64,000 nucleotides of DNA from Ligula intestinalis (lineage: Eukaryota > Platyhelminthes > Cestoda > Diphyllobothriidea > Diphyllobothriidae). Positions within the stretch are counted from its first letter, which is position 1, and the number at the start of each line of letters is the position of its first letter. A model generated the notes under the pieces. It was not told the origin of the DNA. It searched no databases and saw nothing but the letters and a program-made list of their open reading frames with translations. The position numbers were made by a program, and so were the translations under genes. Positions 60,801 to 64,000 of the stretch are shown piece by piece. The stretch lies in assembly GCA_036362985.1 (NCBI GenBank), contig JAYGXS010000003.1:73924162-73988161 (forward strand). The letters are read 5' to 3'.

Positions 60801-61661
60801 CGTATTTTTCGCAGAAAAATGCTCAATAAGGACAAGAAAAAGGCCGCGGAAGCAGCTCAGAAAGCCGAGGAGGAAAAGGCAGCAAAAGAAAAAGCCGGAG
60901 AAAGTTTTGGACCGGCTGCGGCAGCTGCTGCGGCTGGAAGCAGCGATGAAGAGGAAGCCCCAGCCATCGAGGTCATTAGGGAGCGTAGTTGGCCCTCGGG
61001 CATGCGGGCGGTTGCGGAAGAGGTACGACAATAAAAATCAATATTGTCTGTCCTACTGACAGTTTGATAGTAGGGGGTATTTTGGGTGTAGAATATCACA
61101 CTTTGTGTTGCCACCTTTACTTCTCCCCCAGGTGATTCGTAGAAAGAGTATGTATCCCAATTTTCTGAGGGACGTCCGCCCCGATGAATCTACCAAGCGC
61201 CCACAGACAGCACGCTCCTGTGCAGGTCCAAGAGCGTCTTCGACTGAGAACAACCGCCAGTCAGAAAGTAAACGGGTTAGTGATATTCCTTTCAATTGGA
61301 TCATACGTACGATTACCGTGCATGTCTGTTAAATTCGCACCAAATGGAAGCTAGTTGTGCGTTTTTGGCGGACCCTTTACCTTGCTTGACTATTTTGAAC
61401 AGCTGTGTTCTGATTTTTCCTAAAAGAAAAATTTTAATCTTCTGATAATATCCATCGCATACCTCACAACAGGGTGGCCCCAGGGACGGTGACTTACGGC
61501 TGAATTTGTGTATACTAATCATGGATTTTCGCTGCATTTACCCCTTTACTCTTCTGCTCTGCGTCCGGTGACATGAGCGAGCGAGAAGAATGCTTTATTT
61601 TAAAGGTAATATTTAAATTTTTCAGAAAAAATGGCTTCATTCACGGAGAGCAAGGGATAAG
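39771..61661 (+). CDS. Cyclic-nucleotide-gated cation channel, beta (CNGB/TAX-2) class, 16 exons
   Basis: Sixteen exons join with consistent phases to about 720 codons; TAX-2-type channels are near 800. Approximate residue order: acidic N-terminus 1-159; S1 161-183; S2 195-217; S3 248-263; S4 264-277 ([13 protein letters not shown]); S5 295-320; pore 342-358; S6 365-388; C-linker 389-474; nucleotide-binding domain 475-590 with GSVFGEIS and NRRTATV; then a Lys/Ala/Glu-rich tail. The filter is TSIGN: vertebrate alpha subunits have Glu, and CNGB1/CNGB3 Gly, at the last position. The pore-to-S6 and C-linker segments align with CNGB3 without gaps. Beta subunits assemble with alpha subunits in sensory membranes and conduct Na+ and Ca2+ when cGMP or cAMP binds. 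The start ATG is provisional: an acceptor-like TTCAG lies 25 bp upstream, with an open frame between, so earlier exons may exist. The 3' end may lie beyond 61661. Confidence 0.9.
39988..40850 (-). mobile_element. CR1-like non-LTR retrotransposon, 3' end, in channel intron 1
   Basis: Minus-strand ORF 40742-40227 (171 codons) reads [46 protein letters not shown] and [13 protein letters not shown]: the C-terminal end of CR1/jockey-type reverse transcriptase. About 230 bp of 3' UTR ends with AATAAA (40006-40001) and ACTGATACTGATAT units at 40000-39988. The reading frame shifts near 40750, and the catalytic palm and endonuclease are absent, so the copy is dead. It lies antisense to the channel gene. 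Confidence 0.85.
40851..43077 (+). other. Remainder of channel intron 1
   Basis: AT-rich; no exon or recognisable element found. The intron ends in a good pyrimidine tract and CAG at 43077. Confidence 0.5.
43078..43323 (+). CDS. Channel exon 2
   Basis: Acceptor CCCTTTGCAG, donor GTAAGT; phase 1 to phase 1. Encodes 82 residues of cytosolic N-terminus ([20 protein letters not shown]..., [20 protein letters not shown]). Weakly conserved in the family, but both splice sites are strong. Confidence 0.8.
43740..44000 (+). mobile_element. SINE2 copy, long form
   Basis: GCCTGTGGCTCAATAGTTAG, AGACCTCTGATCAAAAGGTC and ACGGGTTTGAGCCT form the tRNA-like head. It is preceded by GATCGGTGAGCGTTCATCAA...CAATATCTCCCGATTTAAGC and followed by TATGACTGGCTGTTGACAG. 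Nearly the same arrangement lies at 45430-45605. Confidence 0.7.
44469..45342 (-). mobile_element. Penelope-like element 3' end with inverted flanks
   Basis: The minus strand encodes a GIY-YIG domain (below). Ends 44469-44580 and 45200-45342 are inverted copies: GAGAAGAAGACTCGATCG against CGATCGAGTCGTCTTCTTCTC, and GTTTCGATATCCGT against ACGGATATCGAAAC. A further copy of the end motif lies at 43981-44060. No reverse transcriptase was found in this copy. Confidence 0.75.
44645..45175 (-). pseudogene. Penelope-like GIY-YIG endonuclease fragment
   Basis: Reads [20 protein letters not shown] and [20 protein letters not shown], then [17 protein letters not shown] and RELLESWF. The VVYRIWC...YVGET pair is the GIY-YIG core. 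It is 94 codons open, then stops and shifts into another frame (44869-44645). Truncated. Confidence 0.8.
45430..45605 (+). mobile_element. SINE2 copy, long form
   Basis: GCATTGCCGGCAAAGACAAG, CAATATCTCCCGATTTAAGC, GGCCTTTGGCTCAATAGTTA, CCTCTGATCAAAAGGTCGC and GGATTTGAGCCTTGGGGGAG. It ends at a short R1-like GGTTAACCCTAACAG string near 45630. Confidence 0.65.
45695..47262. mobile_element. Penelope-like element as a ~650-bp inverted repeat
   Basis: Arms 45695-46340 and 46599-47262 are opposite copies along their whole length. Check points: GTACAAAAACTACATATCCA with its mirror near 47200; GGAGGATGCAG...CACAGGGAGGATG near 46090 and 46850; ACGGCGGGAGAAACCCGACC at the inner ends. The 258-bp centre plus the start of the right arm encode a GIY-YIG domain in plus orientation. 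In the right arm the coding end is continuous with the domain, so the left arm is the added inverted copy. Confidence 0.85.
46348..46690 (+). pseudogene. Penelope-like GIY-YIG fragment in inverted-repeat centre
   Basis: [20 protein letters not shown] and [12 protein letters not shown], then [14 protein letters not shown] and [10 protein letters not shown]. Stops follow EHLPA and VLV. The C-x-C-x3-YIGRT motif is diagnostic for the Penelope endonuclease class with a CCHH-like Cys pair. Confidence 0.75.
47545..48100 (+). repeat. R1 dispersed repeat, subtype A variant
   Basis: GACAGGAGTTAAGGCTAAGA, ACGATCTTCCAGGCCCATGG, GTCGGGTCGGATCCGGAGTG and GAGGTCAGTCTACTAAAGCG, then GATGGCGTCGGACAGACATG, ending GGCCACTAAAG. 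It lies in channel intron 2 and is followed at once by a SINE2 body. Confidence 0.7.
48095..48210 (+). mobile_element. SINE2 body, headless
   Basis: GTACCACTTGAGGTAGTGCA, TGACTGGCTGATGACAGTTA, GAGCCAGAAATGGTCATTTC and TTTGCCGGTAATGCCATCTG, without the tRNA-like head. Confidence 0.6.
48440..49025. repeat. Repeat G inverted pair
   Basis: Arms 48440-48600 and 48900-49025 are reverse complements (GCTTATGTAGGCCCACCCAT with GTGGGCCTACATAAGC; AATGGTGGTTATAGAG with its mirror). An AT-rich spacer of about 300 bp lies between. Confidence 0.65.
49394..49498 (+). CDS. Channel exon 3 (probable)
   Basis: Strong acceptor (TTTTTTGACAG) and donor GTAAGA; 105 nt, phase 1 to phase 1, which fits both neighbours. 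In that phase it encodes [16 protein letters not shown] and on to LAPGS just before S1, where family members have a Pro-rich pre-S1 segment. A second frame is also open, so the call rests on phase agreement. Confidence 0.6.
49780..49940 (-). repeat. Repeat H copy
   Basis: Minus strand: GCACTGATGAACCGG, a ~45-nt insert, then CCGACGAAACACGTGCCTGG. Matches 39300-39460. Carries a run of 12 C on the plus strand at about 49869. Confidence 0.5.
50609..50820 (+). CDS. Channel exon 4: S1 and S2
   Basis: Encodes S1 ([20 protein letters not shown]), IPFREAF, and S2 ([20 protein letters not shown]), ending RYIDGGIVK. Phase 1 in, phase 0 out at GTGGGG. The DGG preceding the next exon matches the RGGD-type linker of CNGB channels. 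Confidence 0.9.
51031..51081 (+). CDS. Channel exon 5: 51-bp microexon
   Basis: Seventeen codons ([17 protein letters not shown]) between acceptor GAATGTTTCAG and donor GTAAGC, phase 0 on both sides. It supplies the S2-S3 linker, matching TDKKEMRNNYLKSQRFK-like sequence in CNGB3; the NY and FK anchors are kept. Confidence 0.85.
51290..51540 (+). mobile_element. SINE2 copy
   Basis: AGTCAATATTTCCCAGGTAA, GGTTAGCACACTAGACTTCT, GCGGTTTCGACCCTCGGAAG, then GGTTGGGTATGGCTGGCTGA and TAATAAGTCAGCAGTGGTCA. In channel intron 5. Confidence 0.7.
51745..52170 (+). repeat. R1 dispersed repeat, divergent core
   Basis: Starts TGTTATCGCAGGGGATTGAG and AACTGCGATCTTCAGGCCCG, then GTGCGTTCTGTACAGAAG. After about 51930 the core is unlike the other subtypes. 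In channel intron 5. Confidence 0.65.
52339..52428 (+). CDS. Channel exon 6: S3 and S4
   Basis: Thirty codons, phase 0 on both sides: S3 [16 protein letters not shown] and S4 [21 protein letters not shown] matches LLPLDLL in CNGB1/CNGB3. The exon has no ATG. Acceptor ATCACTTTGAG, donor GTGGGT. Confidence 0.9.
52519..52709 (+). CDS. Channel exon 7: S5 and turret
   Basis: Encodes [15 protein letters not shown]5 ([20 protein letters not shown]) and the turret [19 protein letters not shown]. Ends phase 2 at donor GTTAGT; the two leftover bases plus the next exon's G give Pro. N-A-T is a possible N-glycosylation site facing outside (inference). Confidence 0.9.
52817..52958 (+). CDS. Channel exon 8: pore and S6
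   Basis: Pore helix and filter [17 protein letters not shown], then S6 [20 protein letters not shown] and Q. Thirty residues separate the filter Asn from IGQ, the same as from the filter Gly in CNGB1. Phase 2 in, phase 0 out (donor GTTGGT). Confidence 0.92.
53190..53880 (-). mobile_element. SINE2 copies in channel intron 8
   Basis: A minus-strand copy at 53640-53880 (GCATTGCCGGCAAAGCCAAG, CAGCCAGCCATACC, CGAGGCTTGAGTCTTACG, ATTGAGCCACGAACTCG) and a shorter fragment near 53200-53260 (GGTCATTTCTGGCTTATAAG). Between them nothing is recognised. Confidence 0.55.
54601..55138. repeat. Duplicated ~540-bp block, copy 1 (channel intron 8)
   Basis: Parallel to 57593-58133 over its whole length: GATGGCATTGAACTGCAGAG, ACGGGAATTATCG, CGCATTCGCCGTTGGTCGG-like, TTCAGTGTC and GCGCGCTTCACAC. 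Not seen elsewhere in the window. Confidence 0.8.
55227..55386 (+). CDS. Channel exon 9: C-linker, first part
   Basis: [53 protein letters not shown]: helices A'-B' of the C-linker that transmit ligand binding to the gate. VRTW..Y.W in relatives is VRTWFMFNW here. Phase 0 in, phase 1 out at GTGCGT. The nearby GTAAGG at 55391 would give the wrong phase. Confidence 0.92.
55735..55832 (+). CDS. Channel exon 10: C-linker, second part
   Basis: Completes a shared Asp codon, then [20 protein letters not shown] and [12 protein letters not shown], the C'-F' helices leading into the nucleotide-binding domain. Acceptor TTTTCTACAG, donor GTAGGT; phase 1 to 0. Confidence 0.92.
55863..55915 (-). mobile_element. 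CR1-like 3' end fragment
   Basis: AGGGGAAGATAGGCAAGCGC and CTTTGAATGCC match the element end at 40008-40045. It lies just after channel exon 10 and before a minus-strand SINE1. Confidence 0.45.
56035..56240 (-). mobile_element. SINE1 copy (tRNA-derived), minus strand
   Basis: Minus strand: GGGTGGATAAATCGACCCAA, CTGATTAAATTC, then CTTCGTAGTTCAATGGCAGA...GTGAGTTCGAATCC. A-box and B-box parts are well kept. A full cloverleaf cannot be drawn with confidence, so it is not called a tRNA gene. Confidence 0.65.
56680..56870 (+). mobile_element. SINE1 copy (tRNA-derived)
   Basis: GATCAGTTGAATAGAGCG, CCTTGCTGGCATGGGTTCGA, ATCCCACTCAGGCC, then TTTTTCACAATTGGGTCGAA. Convergent to the copy at 56035-56240. 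Confidence 0.65.
56960..57080 (-). repeat. Repeat G copy
   Basis: CATAAAACCCCTATAACCAC, CGTTTCCATGAGACAAAATT, CTACTGTTGCCAA, matching the right arm at 48900-49025. Confidence 0.55.
57137..57220 (+). CDS. Channel exon 11: start of nucleotide-binding domain
   Basis: Twenty-eight codons, [20 protein letters not shown] then PGAIICQK, matching the family's GCDRQMIFDML...LPNDYVCKK. Phase 0 both sides; separated from exon 12 by only 39 bp. Confidence 0.92.
57221..57259 (+). other. 39-bp intron between channel exons 11 and 12
   Basis: Begins GTGGGT and ends CTATCTAG. The protein join QK-GEVG equals the KK-GEIG junction in relatives, so removal is required. Very short, in line with flatworm mini-introns. 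Confidence 0.85.
57260..57378 (+). CDS. Channel exon 12: cyclic-nucleotide-binding beta-roll
   Basis: [39 protein letters not shown]: the beta-roll and the FGE of the phosphate-binding cassette that contacts the ribose and cyclic phosphate. Phase 0 in, phase 2 out at GTAAGC. Confidence 0.94.
57593..58133. repeat. Duplicated ~540-bp block, copy 2 (channel intron 12)
   Basis: Direct-orientation copy of 54601-55138 with scattered substitutions. Lies in another intron of the same gene, about 3 kb downstream. The rest of the intron to 59026 shows nothing recognised. Confidence 0.8.
59027..59173 (+). CDS. Channel exon 13: end of binding domain and C-helix
   Basis: Completes FGEIS, then [55 protein letters not shown] holds the Arg and Thr that bind the cyclic phosphate. 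Phase 2 both sides; donor GTAAGT. Confidence 0.94.
60105..60490 (+). repeat. R1 dispersed repeat in channel intron 13
   Basis: TATCGCAACGGGTTAAGTAA, AACTACGATATTCAGACCA, GGCCAGAGTAGTAAGAATAG and GTTTGACTTCGGAGCGCACG. The core then resembles subtype B (GGTCATTGTCTGGGTCGGCC). Confidence 0.7.
60815..61022 (+). CDS. Channel exon 14: charged post-domain tail
   Basis: [59 protein letters not shown]: a Lys/Ala/Glu-rich helix followed by an alanine run and an acidic cluster. KML continues the C-helix (cf. ARRML in CNGB3). Phase 2 in, phase 0 out (GTACGA). Confidence 0.88.
61132..61275 (+). CDS. Channel exon 15: basic tail
   Basis: [30 protein letters not shown] and on to NNRQSESKR. Acceptor TTCTCCCCCAG, donor GTTAGT; phase 0 both sides. 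Low-complexity and hydrophilic; a regulatory or partner-binding tail is inference. Confidence 0.8.
61626..61661 (+). CDS. Channel exon 16 (tentative)
   Basis: Twelve codons, [12 protein letters not shown], between TTTTTCAG and GTAAGA, phase 0 both sides. A short basic segment that fits the tail, but no homology supports it. A terminal exon with stop was not found downstream. Confidence 0.45.
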
Positions 61662-62689
61662 GTAAGACAAAATATAAGGTAAAGTATCATTAAATAGTCA
61701 AAATTAAGGTTTACAGAATATCCACATCTGTTATGAAGACAGGTCGGCTTTCAACGTCTCCATTTCTGTTTCTTCACACGTGAGATAGCGTGCTAGGAAT
61801 GGGAGTACAGAGTGCTGATATGCCGATATGCCGGTGTACGGCAAAACATATGAAGTAAACTTCGGCGCACAGTACGGGTAGACTTTGCAGCCATTAGTTC
61901 AGAGTGAAGAGAGTGAACGATATCACTAAGGATGCGATCAGAAAATTGCTTAACCGTTTTAAAATGTCACTGTATTATGATGTTAGCTAAAAAAGCATAG
62001 GAAACACCGACATCTGAAAAGAGAATTCGGAGGATGCGTTTAAATATGACCAAGTCTTTTTAAGTATGGCTGGAAAAATAACTGGAGAGCAGTAAAGAAT
62101 GAGGGAGCGAATGCAGGCATCTATAAGTCGCCAGATTAGGGCCTGCGGTGTGTGATATGAACGCAAGCGGCGGGTATAATATAGAAGTTAACGGATTTTA
62201 ATGAAAAGGCCTTCAATATGAAGATAAAAGGAAAAGTTAGATGCCAGAGTAACACCACGATACCGGAACGAAGATACCTCGTTGGGCAGAATGTCAACGG
62301 GCCCCGGACTGGGAGGGGGTCGCAGTCGAAAAACATGCTGGACGCACACGGACCAATGAAATCCACAGCGGGATTGGACGTAGTGGCTGACAGAGCAAAA
62401 CAGCTGACTGAGTGTGCTACCTGGAGAAGGTTTTCACACAGCAACAACAAAGGCGTGTATGAGTCGGATCCCACTTAGTGGGTGAGCGATAAAGATCACA
62501 GGGGCTATGACAGTCCTATTCTATGTCCAGAGAGGAGGAGGAGGAGCCAGTTGCCCAATCAGTTGGCTGCCTTTTGAACCACTGCTATTGGCGCAGCATA
62601 ATACATTCAACAGTGTCAGACTCTTTATAGTGAGAATCATGCTCTGCGAGTCGATCCCACTCACCCTCTCTTCTGCAAGTCAAGTCTCT
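61662..62689. other. No feature supported
   Basis: May contain the last channel exon(s) and its poly(A) site. The 86-codon frame at 62218-62478 has no recognised motif and no clear splice partner. Confidence 0.35.
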
Positions 62690-62960
62690 GCAGGTCAGCG
62701 CAGCTGCAAGGGCTGACTGAGGTATTGGATGACCTTGAGGCAGTTTGCCTGGAACAATGACGCTGGACAAAGCAATGGAGGGCGTCGGTTGGCAGCGCCC
62801 ACTACAAGTGCTCCCCTCCTAGACCGCAGTAAGGATAATGAAAGAATCCGAACGGAGGAAGACTAGTTAAATTTATTAAGGAAGTCGCGTACCAAGGTAG
62901 AGTTGCAAACAGCGTGGGCGGCTGCTGTTGCTATAAACGAGGATCATAAATTGGGAAAGA
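62690..62960 (+). repeat. R1 subtype C, 3' part
   Basis: TCTCTGCAGGTCAGCGCAGC, TGGATGACCTTGAGGCAG, CCCACTACAAGTGCTCCCCT and GAATCCGAACGGAGGAAGAC. The same order is repeated at 63605-63870, making a direct tandem arrangement about 0.9 kb apart. Confidence 0.7.
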
Positions 62961-63304
62961 GATCTGGGTGCTGGCACTCATAAAGGGACATCTCTGTTGG
63001 ATTGGGAAGGAAGCATGGCCTGGACTGAATGGGCTGTGAGCGGTTGAAGATCTCGACCTCGCTTCAGGACAGGATGTCCATGCAGAAAGTCTCCATATCG
63101 CGGTCACATCAGATGATACAGGCAAAACTCAATTGAAGGCGAGGGATGTTTGAAGATGATTGAGATCAACCACATCAGAAATCACGACTGCAGATCACCA
63201 AATACGCAGGGACGAGTCGGAAAGTCAGAAAAATGTGCAGGGACAGCAATGCAGGGACAGCTGGCCACATCAGAAGTTGCGTGTTCAGATCACGTCGGAC
63301 GGTC

Positions 63305-63870
63305 ACCAATATCGCAGGGGGTTAAGTTAGTTAAACCCTGACAACTGCGATCTTCAGACCATGTTTACTTAGTCGGGGAGAATTCAGTGGAGGTCAGATT
63401 AGAAGGAATCGTTTATTGTGTACACAAAGGAACGAAGAATAGATGGAAAGAAGTTGGACTTCGGAACACACGTCATTCCGCTGGAGCGCCGGGGTCCTGA
63501 ATGATGCCTGGCGGCCGAGGGTGGGGAAAAGGGACATGGTCGAGTGCTGCTTGGGCTGCCGCGAGAACCTAGACGCAAGTGTGTGCGTGTGTCCGAGTGA
63601 AAGTAGGTCAAGTCTCTGCAGGTCAGCGCGTCTGTAAGCGCTGACTAAGATACTGGATGACCTTGAGGCAGCTGGCCTTGAACGACGACGCCGGACATAG
63701 CAATGGAGGGCGGCAGACGGCAGAGACCACTACAAGTGCTCCCCTTCTGGACCGCAGTATGGATACTGAAAGAATCCGAACGGAGGAAGACTAGTTAAAT
63801 TTAGTAAGTAGTTAAGTACCAAGGTAGAGATGCAAACAGCTTGAGCGGCTGTGGTTGGCACAAATGAGCC
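63305..63870 (+). repeat. R1 dispersed repeat, subtype C, full form
   Basis: Head TATCGCAGGGGGTTAAGTTA, then GGAACACACGTCATTCCGCT, GGATGACCTTGAGGCAGCTG, GACCACTACAAGTGCTCCCC, and past that GAATCCGAACGGAGGAAGAC. It shows that the family's CCACTAC block is internal, not the end. Confidence 0.75.
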
Positions 63871-64000
63871 AGGTTGCAGGGGCAACTGGAGAAAGCCGGT
63901 GGTTCGATAAAACGTCAACAGCAAATCCGTATGCCATGTCAGTATGAGTGGAACCGAGATGTATCGTTGGCAGTAGACGGAATGTCAACGATTGGGAAGG

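Overview
The window is nuclear DNA of an animal with small spliced exons in a repeat-rich background. The best fit is a parasitic flatworm (fluke or pseudophyllidean tapeworm). The reasons are introns as short as 34 and 39 bp, Penelope-like retroelements with GIY-YIG domains, CR1-like and RTE-type non-LTR fragments, tRNA-derived SINEs and a metazoan actin gene. The species cannot be fixed from sequence alone.

Three genes can be supported. (1) Positions 1-1934, minus strand: a partly visible gene of unknown function, rebuilt from short exons whose splice phases agree. It runs off the left edge. (2) 12826-15182, minus strand: a complete two-exon actin gene (376 codons, one 863-bp phase-0 intron) with a compact promoter (TATA box, CArG-like element, CCAAT boxes) and an AATAAA signal. 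(3) 39771-61661, plus strand: a cyclic-nucleotide-gated cation channel of the beta (CNGB/TAX-2) class. I read 16 small exons, all in compatible phase, giving about 720 codons. They cover an acidic N-terminus, S1-S6 with the pore, the C-linker, the cAMP/cGMP-binding domain and a charged tail. Its true 5' and 3' ends are uncertain. The introns are full of mobile elements.

The rest is mostly repeats: a Tc1-like transposase relic (2.9-3.5 kb); a large, internally variable dispersed family called R1 here, with at least 18 copies; two tRNA-derived SINE families; Penelope-like elements flanked by inverted copies of themselves (5.6-6.1, 16.5-19.1, 44.5-45.3 and 45.7-47.3 kb); an RTE reverse-transcriptase end (22.2-22.8 kb); CR1-like 3' ends with ACTGAT-type tails (33.5-34.0 and 40.0-40.9 kb); degenerate telomere-like tracts; and several unnamed repeats (F, G, H).

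The three genes share no evident pathway. Actin is a housekeeping cytoskeletal gene. The channel is expected in sensory or neural membranes, where beta subunits assemble with alpha subunits and respond to cGMP or cAMP. No operon, CRISPR, rRNA or free-standing tRNA gene was seen.
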